Shown: positions 17,859 to 27,387 of the stretch, in pieces | How the letters are laid out: every line of letters begins with the position of its first letter | How positions within the stretch are numbered: the first letter of the stretch is position 1 | From: Brevundimonas terrae | Lineage (GTDB): Bacteria; Pseudomonadota; Alphaproteobacteria; Caulobacterales; Caulobacteraceae | Assembly: GCF_011761985.1 (NCBI RefSeq) | Contig: NZ_JAASQT010000004.1 | Location: 124,001 to 188,000, forward strand | Reading direction: 5' to 3' | DNA: 64,000 nt | The notes under the pieces: model-generated | The model's input: only the letters and a program-made list of their open reading frames with translations | Database searches by the model: none | What the model was told of the DNA's origin: nothing | Made by a program: the position numbers and the translations under genes

Positions 17859-18686
17859 ATGTCGGGACATCGGCCATTGTTTCAGAGCCTCAAACCCATA
17901 GGGCAGTTGCGTTGGCCGGTATCCGGTCTGGCGCAGAATTGGCGCAACGGGCTCGCCTTGGTGCTGCTATTGGCGATTGTGGTCCAGTTGGCCCGCGCCC
18001 TTTGGGTATTTGTTGAACCGGCACTCCAGAATGCATCTTCTGCTATGCCCGCCACGGTTGACATGGCGGTTTTGAATCGCGTCGATCCATTTTTTGCGGA
18101 AGGTCAAGCCGCCGTCGAAACCAGTGGTGATACGGGTGGATTCAACCTGTTCGGTGTCAGCTCGGACGGCGCAGGGGGTGGTTCGGCAATCATAGGCCTT
18201 CCTGATGGCACGCAGGTTTCTGTCGTTGTCGGCGAGGAACTAAGCGCCGGCGCGATCCTCAAAACCGTAAATCCAGATCATGTCATCGTGGCCATGAACG
18301 GACGTTTTTTGCGCGTTGGTTTCCCCGACATGGCCGTGTCGCAGACTGAAGCCCCGCAAGAGGACGTGCCCCCACCAAGCGCGGAAGCCGCAACGGCGCA
18401 GGCCGCTGTGGTCGATCCGGCCAAGCTGATGGCCGAAGCCGGTCTGCGCCCCAAGCTGGACGGGCTTTCCATCAAGGGATTGCAGGTCAGCGCAGGTGAA
18501 AACTCCACCCAACTGACCGCCGCAGGACTTCAGGACGGCGACATCATTTTATCGGTCAACGGCACAGCTCTGACCTCGCCTCAGGCGCTGAACACACTTC
18601 GCCAGCGGCTGTCCAATGCTGCCACGGCTGAAATTTCATACGAGCGCGGCGGACAGCGGCGCATGACTTCCATCAGGACACGCTAA
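17859..18686 (+). CDS. gspC: Type II secretion protein C
   Basis: Inner-membrane clamp linking the cytoplasmic-membrane platform to the secretin (275 aa). It has one N-terminal membrane segment (residues 31-50), a periplasmic homology region (FNLFGV...AIIGLPDGTQVSVVVGEEL...RFLRVGF, about 85-153) and a C-terminal PDZ domain (about 195-275, LTAAGLQDGDIILSVNGT). It is the first gene of the gsp operon; gspD starts at the very next base. Confidence 0.92.
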   Translation: MSGHRPLFQSLKPIGQLRWPVSGLAQNWRNGLALVLLLAIVVQLARALWVFVEPALQNASSAMPATVDMAVLNRVDPFFAEGQAAVETSGDTGGFNLFGVSSDGAGGGSAIIGLPDGTQVSVVVGEELSAGAILKTVNPDHVIVAMNGRFLRVGFPDMAVSQTEAPQEDVPPPSAEAATAQAAVVDPAKLMAEAGLRPKLDGLSIKGLQVSAGENSTQLTAAGLQDGDIILSVNGTALTSPQALNTLRQRLSNAATAEISYERGGQRRMTSIRTR

Positions 18687-20765
18687 ATGACGCGCCGATC
18701 CCGTTTGTTGCTTCCTTCGGTTCTGGTTCTGGCGCTGGCCGCACAGATGCCTGTCACAGGGCTGACCTCGGCGGCCATGGCGCAGGAACGCCAGACCCTG
18801 AATGTCCAGAATGCCGATATTCGTGCCTTTGTTCAGGACGTAGGCCGTCGCACAGGACGCACCTTTATCGTCGATCCGGCAGTGACCGGTACGGTAACGG
18901 TTTCCAGCCCGCGCCCTTTGACCTCGGCGCAATTGTTCGAGCTGTTCCTCTCGACGCTGCGGGCCAATGATCTTGTCGTGAACCAGACAGGAGCAGGGGC
19001 CTACCGTATCAGTCCGGCAGCAGGAGCAGCCCAAGGGCCGTCTGGCGTCGGGGTCGGGCGGTTTGTGACCGAGGTCTTCACCTTGCGCCACATTGATGCC
19101 GCCTCGGCCGCCGAGACAATCCGGCCTCTGGTTGGTGGCGAAGGACAGGTCCTGCCGAATGCAGCCGCCAATAATGTCGTGGTGGCCGACTATGCCGACA
19201 ATATGGGCCGCATCCGTGCACTGGTTTCGCGCATCGACGTGGATCGCAGCGATTATCAGGTCATCGCGCTGGAAAACGCCTCGGCCCGCGAGATCGCCAA
19301 TGTGCTGCAACAGGTGCTGGGCCAAAACGCCAATATCACGGTAACGCCCGTGCAAAGTTCGAACTCGGTCGTGTTGCGTGGCGATGCGCGACAACTGGAA
19401 CGGGTCAAAGGTCTGGTGGCTGATCTGGATGGTCGTTCCCGCGCCAATCAGGACGTGACCGTCATCTTTCTGGAACATGCCGATGCGGGGCAGTTGCTTC
19501 CTGTACTGCAACAGATTGTCGGCCAGCCTGTAGAGGGGAACACGCAATCCTCGCGGACCTCGGCGCTCCGCAACGGCGGTATTGCCCGCGCAGCCAGTAC
19601 GGCAGACACAGCACGCACCGCGATGGCGTCGGATGCAGAACAGACTGGCCCTATCGGCAGCACCACTGTCACCGAGACAGGTCAACGTGCCACCATTGCC
19701 CGTTTTCCCGGTGCCAATGCACTGGTGATTTCCGGCCCCGCCGATCTGCAACGTACCCTGACCGACGTCATCCGCCGTCTGGATGTGCGCCGCCAGCAGG
19801 TGCTGATCGAAGCCATCGTGGTTGAACTGTCCGACAATGCGGTGCGCGAACTGGGGGTCCAGTGGGTTGCGGCGGGTGAATACGGCGCGGGCCTGACCAA
19901 TTATTCGGATAGTTCCAGCCCGATGCTGCCGATACTTGGCGGCGTTGCGTCGGACAAGTTGGACAAAGACGATCCGCTGCGTGAGCAACTCCAGAATATC
20001 GCCCTGAATGGTCTTTTGGGGGCCAACGGCTTTGTCGGCGGACTTGGGGGCAAACGTGGTGATGGCCTGTTCGGCTTTATCATCAATGCGGCCAAGACCG
20101 ACGCCGGTTCGAACCTGTTGCAGACCCCGTCGATCATGACGCTGGATAACGAGGAGGCGACCTTCCTCGTGGGGCAGGAAGTGCCGATCACGACCGGCCA
20201 GACCCTGCTGGACGGCAATTCCAACCCGTTCACCACGACCGAGCGCAAAGACATCGGTGTACGGCTGACTGTGCGGCCCCAGATCAATTCCGGTGGCTCG
20301 ATCACCCTGACATTGAAGCAAGAAGTCTCGGCGATTGATGGCGTGCTGACCCGTTCGGCCTCAGATATCGTATTGGACAAGCGCGAGTTGGAAACGACGC
20401 TGGTGGTCGATGATGGCGACATTGCTGTTGCCGGTGGCTTGCTGGACCAGAACGAGCGTCTGCAAACGACCCGCGTACCGGGTTTGGGCGATGTTCCGGT
20501 TATCGGTCATCTGTTCCGCACCACCAGCCGACAGGGCGGGCGCACCAATCTGATGGTGTTCCTGCGTCCGACCATCATCCGCACGCCGGAAGATGCACAA
20601 GGTCTCAGCGCCGATCGTTGGGGCTATATGCGCGCCCAACAGCAGGCCATGCATCCGGATGTCGAACCCAGCCTTGATGCATTGCTGCGCGACTATATGC
20701 GCACCCAGCCGCCCGCAGCCCTGACAGCGCCTTCATCGGATACGCATGATGATAATGCTCGCTGA
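18687..20765 (+). CDS. gspD: Type II secretion secretin GspD
   Basis: Outer-membrane secretin pore of 692 residues: signal peptide (to about 33, SAAMAQ), N0 domain (TLNVQNADIRAFVQDVGRRTGRTFIVDP), N1-N3 KH-like repeats, then the secretin barrel with VPGLGDVPVIGHLFR and the LMVFLRPTIIRT end. The N3 region carries a Ser/Thr/Ala-rich insertion (about 280-330). No pilotin-type gene (gspS) is present nearby. It overlaps the start of gspE by 20 bases. Confidence 0.96.
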   Translation: MTRRSRLLLPSVLVLALAAQMPVTGLTSAAMAQERQTLNVQNADIRAFVQDVGRRTGRTFIVDPAVTGTVTVSSPRPLTSAQLFELFLSTLRANDLVVNQTGAGAYRISPAAGAAQGPSGVGVGRFVTEVFTLRHIDAASAAETIRPLVGGEGQVLPNAAANNVVVADYADNMGRIRALVSRIDVDRSDYQVIALENASAREIANVLQQVLGQNANITVTPVQSSNSVVLRGDARQLERVKGLVADLDGRSRANQDVTVIFLEHADAGQLLPVLQQIVGQPVEGNTQSSRTSALRNGGIARAASTADTARTAMASDAEQTGPIGSTTVTETGQRATIARFPGANALVISGPADLQRTLTDVIRRLDVRRQQVLIEAIVVELSDNAVRELGVQWVAAGEYGAGLTNYSDSSSPMLPILGGVASDKLDKDDPLREQLQNIALNGLLGANGFVGGLGGKRGDGLFGFIINAAKTDAGSNLLQTPSIMTLDNEEATFLVGQEVPITTGQTLLDGNSNPFTTTERKDIGVRLTVRPQINSGGSITLTLKQEVSAIDGVLTRSASDIVLDKRELETTLVVDDGDIAVAGGLLDQNERLQTTRVPGLGDVPVIGHLFRTTSRQGGRTNLMVFLRPTIIRTPEDAQGLSADRWGYMRAQQQAMHPDVEPSLDALLRDYMRTQPPAALTAPSSDTHDDNAR

Positions 20766-22242
20766 TCCCAAGCTGCCCTACAGCTTTGCACGACGCGAGG
20801 GCGTGGTGCTGTTACAGGCCGGTGATGTGATGGCTGTCGGTACTCGTCATGGTGTCGATCCAATGGCTCTGGTCGAGGCGCGGCGGCTTTTGGGGCGACC
20901 GCTGGATGTGGCCATTATTGACGATGCGTTGTTCGAACGCCGTCTGTCGGAAATCTATGCCAGCAATGCCCTAGGTTCAGATGCGAACGATGACCTGGCT
21001 ATTCCCAGCGGGCTGGAAGGCCTCCTTGAGGAAATGCCCGCCACCGAGGACTTGCTGGACAGCCACGATGACGCGCCGGTCATCCGCCTGATCAATGGCG
21101 TGATTGCCGAGGCGGTGCGGGTAGGGGCATCGGACGTCCATCTGGAGACGTTCGAGAGCCGCCTTCTGGTGCGCCTTCGTGTGGATGGTGTGCTGCGTGA
21201 AGCTTTGAGCCTGAACCCGCGCATGGCCCCGTTATTGGTGTCGCGCATCAAGGTGATGGCGCGGCTGGATATTGCCGAAAAGCGCGTACCTCAGGATGGG
21301 CGGATCGCGCTGATGCTGGGCGGGCGCAATCTGGATGTGCGTGTTTCGACACTGCCTTCGCGGGCGGGCGAGCGCGTGGTTTTGCGTGTTCTCGACCGCG
21401 ATAAGGCCGGTGTCGATCTGGATGCACTCGGCATGGGCGTGCGTGAGCGTACAGCCTTTGATCTGGCGCTATCGGAACCGCACGGGGTGATCCTGGTCAC
21501 AGGCCCGACCGGATCGGGCAAGACCACGACCCTTTATGCCGCTCTGTCAGGTTTGAACGACGGCCAGCGCAATATCCTGACGGTCGAGGATCCTGTCGAA
21601 TATGCCATCGAAGGCATTGGCCAGACACAGGTCAACAGCCGTGTGGGCATGACCTTTGCGGCGGGTCTACGGGCCATTCTGCGCCAAGACCCCGATGTGG
21701 TGATGGTCGGGGAAATACGCGATAGCGAGACGGCCTCTATTGCTGTTCAGGCCTCGCTGACGGGGCATCTGGTGCTGTCTACGGTTCACACCAATGACGC
21801 CGCAGGGGCGATTGTGCGCCTGAGGGACATGGGCGTAGAGCCGTTCCTTCTGGCCTCCAGTGTGCGGCTGATACTGGCTCAGAGACTGGTACGAAAACTC
21901 TGCACCGAATGTCGCCGCGAAGACGTTCTGGACGCGGTTACGGCAGCCCGTCTCGGCGTTGCCGCAGGTAGCCATCACTATCGTCCTGTCGGGTGCAGCC
22001 ATTGCAGCCAGACTGGATATCTGGGCCGGCAGGGTGTCTATGAAGCCCTGCGCGTTGATGACCGCATCCGCCAACTGATCGCCACGTCTGCCTCAGAAGA
22101 GGAACTAGCTGAGGCCGCTTTTGGCGCGAACCGTTCAGGGTTGCTGGCCGACAGCGTGCGTAAGCTGGTGCTGGATGGCGTGACCTCGGTTGACGAGGCT
22201 GTCCGCGTTACCGGCGATCGCACCATCGAGGTTGCGGCCTGA
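20746..22242 (+). CDS. gspE: Type II secretion ATPase GspE
   Basis: Cytoplasmic hexameric ATPase powering pseudopilus assembly (498 aa). It has an N1E-type N-terminus, Walker A GPTGSGKT (253-260), aspartate box ILTVEDPVEY, Walker B QDPDVVMVGEIRD (314-326), a histidine box and the zinc-binding CTEC...CSHC pair. It begins inside gspD (ATG 20746, with further in-frame ATGs at 20749 and 20755) and its stop overlaps gspF. Confidence 0.96.
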   Translation: MMIMLADPKLPYSFARREGVVLLQAGDVMAVGTRHGVDPMALVEARRLLGRPLDVAIIDDALFERRLSEIYASNALGSDANDDLAIPSGLEGLLEEMPATEDLLDSHDDAPVIRLINGVIAEAVRVGASDVHLETFESRLLVRLRVDGVLREALSLNPRMAPLLVSRIKVMARLDIAEKRVPQDGRIALMLGGRNLDVRVSTLPSRAGERVVLRVLDRDKAGVDLDALGMGVRERTAFDLALSEPHGVILVTGPTGSGKTTTLYAALSGLNDGQRNILTVEDPVEYAIEGIGQTQVNSRVGMTFAAGLRAILRQDPDVVMVGEIRDSETASIAVQASLTGHLVLSTVHTNDAAGAIVRLRDMGVEPFLLASSVRLILAQRLVRKLCTECRREDVLDAVTAARLGVAAGSHHYRPVGCSHCSQTGYLGRQGVYEALRVDDRIRQLIATSASEEELAEAAFGANRSGLLADSVRKLVLDGVTSVDEAVRVTGDRTIEVAA

Positions 22243-23450
22243 TGGCCGGCTTTGCCTATGTCGCGGTGGACGCCGCAGGTTGCACCGTACGCGGCCATAT
22301 TGAAGCCAGCCATACAGACGCTGTTCGAAAGCAGCTGGAGCAGCGCCAAATGCTGGTTCTGGAAATCCGCGAAGGCAAGGAGACACCCAAGTCGGCACCA
22401 CGGCGGGGCCAGTCACGACTCTCCGCTAAGGCCTTGGCACTTTCCACACGACAATTGGCGACATTGGTATCGGTGACGCCTCTCGAAGAAGCCATGCGGA
22501 CACTGGTGGCGCAGGCTGATCGCCCTAATGTCAAACAGGCATTGGAAGGCGTTCATACGGCCCTGCTGGAAGGTCGTGGCTTGGCCGAGGCCATGGCCAC
22601 GCAAGGCTCGGCGTTTCCGCCCCTCTATCGTGCCATGGTCAAGGCGGGCGAGGCATCGGGGGCGTTGCAATCTATTTTGGAGCGACTGGCCGACGGGCTG
22701 GAACGCGATCAGGAAATCCGCGGCAAGGTGATTGCGGCTGTGGTTTACCCCTGCGTACTGGCGGTTGTGGCGACGGGCGTCGTCATCGCGCTGATGACCT
22801 TTGTCGTGCCCAAGGTGGTCGAACAGTTCGATAGCATGGGACAGGCGCTGCCTTTGCTCACGCGCGCCATCATCGGTCTGTCGCGGGCTATGACCCAGTG
22901 GGGATGGCTGGCGGCACTGTTGTCAATCGTAGCCTTGGTGGCTTTGGGTGTTGCCCGCCGACGCGAGATTTTCCGGCTTAAGACGGATGCCATGATCCTG
23001 CGCCTGCCGATGATCGGGTCCTTGGTGCGCGATCTTCACGCGGCGCAGATGGCCCGTACCTTGGCGACCATGATTGCCGCGGGTCTTCCGGTGCTGGAAG
23101 GTCTGAACATCACCGCCCGCACAGTCTCCAACCGCGCTTTGCGTCAGGCTACCGAAGCCATGGCCGAGGCTGTGCGCGAAGGCGGCGGATTGTCGTCTGC
23201 GATGAAACGGGCGGGGGTGTTTCCCCCCGTTCTGATCCACATGACAGCCTCCGGTGAATCCAGCGGCCGTCTGGAGCCGATGTTGGCCCGCGCCGCCGAC
23301 TATCTGGATCGCGAATTCGCTAACTTCACCTCGGTCATGCTGAGCCTGTTGGAGCCGGTCATCATCGTGGTGATGGGCGGCGTCGTGGCGCTGATCGTTC
23401 TGTCGATCCTTCTTCCCATTTTGCAGATCAACACCCTGGCTATGGGGTGA
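22242..23450 (+). CDS. gspF: Type II secretion inner-membrane platform protein GspF
   Basis: Polytopic core of the assembly platform (402 aa): two homologous cytoplasmic helical domains (ESSGRLEPMLARAADY in the second; the equivalent ASGALQSILERLADGLE in the first) separated by membrane segments near residues 168-195 and 220-240, with a third at 370-398. ATG 22242 shares one base with the gspE stop. Confidence 0.95.
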   Translation: MAGFAYVAVDAAGCTVRGHIEASHTDAVRKQLEQRQMLVLEIREGKETPKSAPRRGQSRLSAKALALSTRQLATLVSVTPLEEAMRTLVAQADRPNVKQALEGVHTALLEGRGLAEAMATQGSAFPPLYRAMVKAGEASGALQSILERLADGLERDQEIRGKVIAAVVYPCVLAVVATGVVIALMTFVVPKVVEQFDSMGQALPLLTRAIIGLSRAMTQWGWLAALLSIVALVALGVARRREIFRLKTDAMILRLPMIGSLVRDLHAAQMARTLATMIAAGLPVLEGLNITARTVSNRALRQATEAMAEAVREGGGLSSAMKRAGVFPPVLIHMTASGESSGRLEPMLARAADYLDREFANFTSVMLSLLEPVIIVVMGGVVALIVLSILLPILQINTLAMG

Positions 23451-23458
23451 ACGAGGTC

Positions 23459-23938
23459 ATGATGTTGTCCAAGCTTGTCCAGTCTATCCGCAACAGCCGC
23501 CGCCATAACCATAACGACGGGCGCGAGGGTTTTACTCTCGTTGAGCTTCTGGTCGTCATTACGATCATCGGCCTGTTGGCGACGGTTGTGGTGATCAATG
23601 TGCTGCCCAGTCAGGACAAGGCCATGCAAAGCAAGGCCCGCGCCGATATCGCCGTGCTGGAACAGGCGCTGGAAACCTATCGCCTCGACAATATGACATT
23701 CCCCAGTGACCCGCAGGGACTGGCGGCTCTTAAAACGCCGCCCGCCGATCTGGCCCAACCGGATCGCTATCGTCAGGGCGGCTATGTGCGCCGTCTGCCG
23801 ACGGATCCGTGGGGCAATCCGTATCAGTACAGCCGCAACAGCACCCACGGCGGGGCATTCGATGTCTGGTCGTTCGGGGCTGACGGTAAGGCGGGAGGCG
23901 AGGGTGACGATGCCGACATCGGCAACTGGAGCCTCTAG
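23459..23938 (+). CDS. gspG: Type II secretion major pseudopilin GspG
   Basis: Major pseudopilin with a leader of about 25 residues, prepilin-peptidase site G^FTLVELLVVITIIGLLATVVV, and the calcium-binding end DPWGNPYQYS...GGEGDDADIGNW. Mature protein about 130 residues. The start is ATG 23459 or 23462, just after gspF; a GTG at 23447 overlaps the gspF stop. No prepilin peptidase (gspO/pilD) is encoded in this cluster. Confidence 0.95.
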   Translation: MMLSKLVQSIRNSRRHNHNDGREGFTLVELLVVITIIGLLATVVVINVLPSQDKAMQSKARADIAVLEQALETYRLDNMTFPSDPQGLAALKTPPADLAQPDRYRQGGYVRRLPTDPWGNPYQYSRNSTHGGAFDVWSFGADGKAGGEGDDADIGNWSL

Positions 23939-24365
23939 GCCACCGCGCAGAGCGGGCTTTACGCTGGTCGAACTGATGGTGGTCATTACGGTGATCGGAC
24001 TGGCCGCAACGGCTGTTGTGCTATCTGCACCTGATCCCAGACCGTCTGTCTCTGTAGAGGCAGAACGTCTGGCTGCGCGTCTGGTCATGGCGCGTGACGA
24101 GGCGATCCTGAGCAACCGCAGCGTGGCGGCTACCATGAGTACGGACGGCTATCGCTTTCAGGCTTTTGACGGCGTGGATTGGCAACCTTTGACGGGGGCT
24201 TTGAAGGGATCGCAGTGGTCGCAAGGCGTTGCGCCTGCACAGACAGCGCGGCTGGTGTTTGATCCGACCGGGGCGACCGAGCCTGTCGAGATTCACCTGT
24301 CCAAAGACAATCGCAACATGACCGTCAGTGTCGATGGCGCGGGGGAGGTTTCGCTTGCGCCGTGA
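23910..24365 (+). CDS. gspH: Type II secretion minor pseudopilin GspH
   Basis: The minor pseudopilin has a short leader MPTSATGASRPPRRAG followed by ^FTLVELMVVITVIGLAATAVV; the total is 151 residues. ATG 23910 has a purine-rich ribosome-binding site (GGAGGCGAGGG) and overlaps gspG by 29 bases. The frame stays open further upstream inside gspG, but that is a shadow. Confidence 0.9.
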   Translation: MPTSATGASRPPRRAGFTLVELMVVITVIGLAATAVVLSAPDPRPSVSVEAERLAARLVMARDEAILSNRSVAATMSTDGYRFQAFDGVDWQPLTGALKGSQWSQGVAPAQTARLVFDPTGATEPVEIHLSKDNRNMTVSVDGAGEVSLAP

Positions 24366-24708
24366 TCATCGCCGCGAAGGTTTTACCCTTATCGAAATGC
24401 TGGTGGCGCTGGCGGTGTTTTCTCTGGCGGCGATGGCTCTGGTGAAGCTTTCACTGGAAAGCACCCGCACCACGGCCATGATGGAGCGGAAGGCACTGGG
24501 GGCCGTTGTGGCGGACAAGGTGATCGCCGAGGCCGTTCTGGGTTTGTCATCAGTCACACAAGGGCAGGTCCAGATGGCGGGCCGTCAATGGGACTGGATA
24601 CGCCATACCCCCGTCTCGCGTGACGGTGTGAATGTCATCGAAGTGCGTGTGTTCAGCGATGGCGAACAGATCGCCCGTCGTCTTGGTCATCGCGTGGACG
24701 GGCGGTGA
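24355..24708 (+). CDS. gspI: Type II secretion minor pseudopilin GspI
   Basis: The 117-residue pseudopilin has a leader of nine residues and the cleavage site G^FTLIEMLVALAVFSLAAMALV. The likely start is the TTG at 24355, 6 bases after GGGGGAGG; the alternatives GTG 24328 and ATG 24334 give an oddly long leader. It overlaps gspH by 11 bases. Confidence 0.88.
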   Translation: MRRDHRREGFTLIEMLVALAVFSLAAMALVKLSLESTRTTAMMERKALGAVVADKVIAEAVLGLSSVTQGQVQMAGRQWDWIRHTPVSRDGVNVIEVRVFSDGEQIARRLGHRVDGR

Positions 24709-25310
24709 TGCAACACTCGCCACGCCAATCACGCGAGGGCTTTACCCTTGTCGAGGTTATGATTGCGCTTGCGGTCTTTGCCCTGATTTCTGCTGCAGGT
24801 GTTTTGGTTCTGTCGCAGGTGGTCGATGCCCGCTTTGCCATCAAGGGCCATGCGGCGCGGCTTGCCGAGTTCCAGCGCACCACGGCCATGCTCAAAAGCG
24901 ATGTGTCGCAAATGACCGCGAGGCGGACGCGTGGCGTTTCGGGACGTCCGTTTTCTGCGCCCGTGATGACCGGTCAATCCGCTGATGCCCCCTTGCTAAC
25001 GCTTGTTCGTGCAGGATGGAGCAACCCGGAATCCGACGCTCGGCCCAGCTTGCAAAAGGTCGAATACCGCCTTGTCGAGAACCGTCTGGAACGGCGAACC
25101 TATCGGCATCTGGATGGTGGAGCACCCAATCCGGCACAGGTGCTTTACCGTGGCGTTTCGGATGTTCGGGTCACGCTCATTCAGGGCCAGTCCGAAGGGC
25201 CGGGCTATCTGAGTTCGACCGAGCGACCGCTTCCCGATGCCGTACGCATCCGCATGGTTCTGGAAGGCTACGGCCCCGTGGAAATGCTGTTGCTGGTGAC
25301 GGGCGGATGA
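24708..25310 (+). CDS. gspJ: Type II secretion minor pseudopilin GspJ
   Basis: The 200-residue pseudopilin has cleavage motif EG^FTLVEVMIALAVFALISAAGVLVLS and a beta-rich globular end (VEYRLVENRLERRTY, AVRIRMVLEGYGPVEMLLLVTGG). With GspI and GspK it forms the pseudopilus tip. ATG 24708 overlaps the gspI stop in ATGA. Confidence 0.92.
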   Translation: MQHSPRQSREGFTLVEVMIALAVFALISAAGVLVLSQVVDARFAIKGHAARLAEFQRTTAMLKSDVSQMTARRTRGVSGRPFSAPVMTGQSADAPLLTLVRAGWSNPESDARPSLQKVEYRLVENRLERRTYRHLDGGAPNPAQVLYRGVSDVRVTLIQGQSEGPGYLSSTERPLPDAVRIRMVLEGYGPVEMLLLVTGG

Positions 25311-26302
25311 GGCGCAATCGTTTGCCCGCTGAACGCGACGGGATGGCCTTGCTGACCGTTCTGCTGCTTGTCGCCGTCATGGCCGCGGTGTGCGTTCTGA
25401 TACTGGATGATGTGCGCTTTACGGTTCGGCGGACAACCAATGTCGAGCATCTGGCAGAAATGCAGGCCCATGCGGCCATCGCTGAATCTGTCGCGGCTGC
25501 GCAGATCATGCGGCTGTCCAAAACCAATCTCCGGATCACGCCCATCACGCCTCGCTGGAACGGACAGGCCGTGAGCGTCGATACCGATGTCGGTCAGGTG
25601 CAGACCCTCGTGAGGGACGCTCAAAACTGTTTCAACCTGAACAGTCTGGTTCTGGGCCAAGGCGAAGATTTACGCGCACAGGAACAAGGCATCGGCCAGT
25701 TTATAGCCTTGGGCAGTGCGCTGGGGCTGGAGCCGTCGCGCGTGACGGCGCTGGCAGATAGTCTGACTGACTGGATGGATTCCGATCAGGATGTTCGTGG
25801 CGCAGGTGGAGCCGAAGACAGCTATTACGCGTCTCGACCAAAACCCTATCGAACGGGTGGCCTGATGTTGGCCGATGTCAGCGAAATACGGGCCGTCAAA
25901 GGCGTTGATGACGCCCTTTATCGTCAGTTGCGCCCCTATGTCTGCGCCTTACCCGAAGCGCGCCTTTCACGGTTCAATCTGAATACGATGTCGCCGGAAC
26001 AAGCCCCTCTGCTCGTAGCGCTCAGCCAAGGGCGGATGTCGTTAGGGGTGGCTCGTGCAGCTATCCGAAATCGCCCCGCTGCGGGTTGGCAGAGTGTCGA
26101 TGCCTTCTGGACCCAGCCTGTTCTGAACGAGGTGGTCGCAGACGAGCAGATGCGAACCCAGACCGGCCTCGTTACCCGATATTTCGACATCCGTATCGAC
26201 GTTCAGGCCGGCGACAGCCGCGCCGTTCGCAGCCTTGTTTTACAGGTCATGCCCGATGGCGTGACCCGCACTGTTATCCGCCGTTGGACAACCGAAGAAT
26301 GA
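25307..26302 (+). CDS. gspK: Type II secretion minor pseudopilin GspK
   Basis: The largest pseudopilin (331 aa). The leader MRRNRLPAERDG is followed by MALLTVLLLVAVM; the glutamate at mature position 5 is absent, as is typical of GspK. A helix-hairpin-helix-like alpha domain (ADVSEIRAVKGVDDALYRQLRPYVCALP) follows. ATG 25307 overlaps the gspJ stop. Confidence 0.92.
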   Translation: MRRNRLPAERDGMALLTVLLLVAVMAAVCVLILDDVRFTVRRTTNVEHLAEMQAHAAIAESVAAAQIMRLSKTNLRITPITPRWNGQAVSVDTDVGQVQTLVRDAQNCFNLNSLVLGQGEDLRAQEQGIGQFIALGSALGLEPSRVTALADSLTDWMDSDQDVRGAGGAEDSYYASRPKPYRTGGLMLADVSEIRAVKGVDDALYRQLRPYVCALPEARLSRFNLNTMSPEQAPLLVALSQGRMSLGVARAAIRNRPAAGWQSVDAFWTQPVLNEVVADEQMRTQTGLVTRYFDIRIDVQAGDSRAVRSLVLQVMPDGVTRTVIRRWTTEE

Positions 26303-27387
26303 ACGCGAAAACCATAGTCTTTCTGCCTGCCGCTGCAGGTATGGCGGCAAACTGGCGCAAACTGTCCGTGGACGGGAATGTGCTGGAACGCGGTCTATTG
26401 CCACCCGATGCGACCTTTGAAATGGTCGCAGACGGGATCGCGGTTGCACCGGCCGAGGATGTGTCTGTGCGCTGGCTGACTCTGCCCAAAGGCTCGCCGT
26501 TACAGCAGGTGGCGGCTGCCCGATGGCAGATGAGCGAATTGCTGGGTCACGATCTGGTCGATGACGAGGTGGTGCTTGGGCAGATATCGCCGTCGGGTAC
26601 GACGCCTGTGGCCGTGGTTCGACGCTCGCTTTTGGCTGCATGGCAAAGCTGGATCGAGGGAGCCGGATTGAATGTCGCCTCGCTTGTTCCTGCCCAACTG
26701 TGTGTGCCTTTTGAGGGCGAGGTTGTTCATGCCCTGCGCACCGAAACCGATAGTGTCATCGTCTCGGGTGACGGACTGGCAGTGATTGTCGCGAGCGACT
26801 GGGTTAAGACAATAACCGATGGCAGGCCCGTCCAATGGATCGAGCCAGATCAGACACTTGATACGCTTGCCTACGGGGCCGTTTCCTGTCCGCTGAACCT
26901 GTTGTCCAGCGCCACACCCAAGGGGCGCAAAACCGCTGGTTGGAAACAGATTGCAGCCTTGGCGGCCGTATTGGCTCTCAGCCCCGCATGGGTTGGGTTG
27001 TTCCACATTGCTCACGACAAATGGGTCGAGAACACAGCCAATATTGCTGCGAAGGCTCAGGCCGTTGAGTTCATGCCCGATCTGGCCCGACAGGCTGATG
27101 CACTGGAGCAAGCAGAGCGCCGCCTTGCCGTCCAACCGCCACTGGGGAGCTATGCCAAGACCATTGCTGCGCTGACCACAGTCATCGAGGACAAACCCGG
27201 CTCTACCATGGCGGAAGTCGCAGGTATCGGCGGCGAGGTGAGGGGGGTATTACAGCTCCGTAGCAACGAGGACATCGCCGCAATCCGTGACGGGTTGTTG
27301 CGCTACGGCCTTGATTTTCGCGACTGCCAACCCGTCAGCGAGGACGGCCAGACTGTATGTGCTTTTGTAATCGGAGCCGCCCGATGA
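26299..27387 (+). CDS. gspL: Type II secretion protein GspL
   Basis: Links GspE to the inner membrane (362 aa): an actin-like cytoplasmic domain (to about 215), one membrane segment around 218-237 (WKQIAALAAVLALSPAWVGLF) and a periplasmic ferredoxin-like domain. Sequence conservation is low, so the call leans on position and architecture. ATG 26299 overlaps the gspK stop; gspM overlaps its end. Confidence 0.9.
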   Translation: MNAKTIVFLPAAAGMAANWRKLSVDGNVLERGLLPPDATFEMVADGIAVAPAEDVSVRWLTLPKGSPLQQVAAARWQMSELLGHDLVDDEVVLGQISPSGTTPVAVVRRSLLAAWQSWIEGAGLNVASLVPAQLCVPFEGEVVHALRTETDSVIVSGDGLAVIVASDWVKTITDGRPVQWIEPDQTLDTLAYGAVSCPLNLLSSATPKGRKTAGWKQIAALAAVLALSPAWVGLFHIAHDKWVENTANIAAKAQAVEFMPDLARQADALEQAERRLAVQPPLGSYAKTIAALTTVIEDKPGSTMAEVAGIGGEVRGVLQLRSNEDIAAIRDGLLRYGLDFRDCQPVSEDGQTVCAFVIGAAR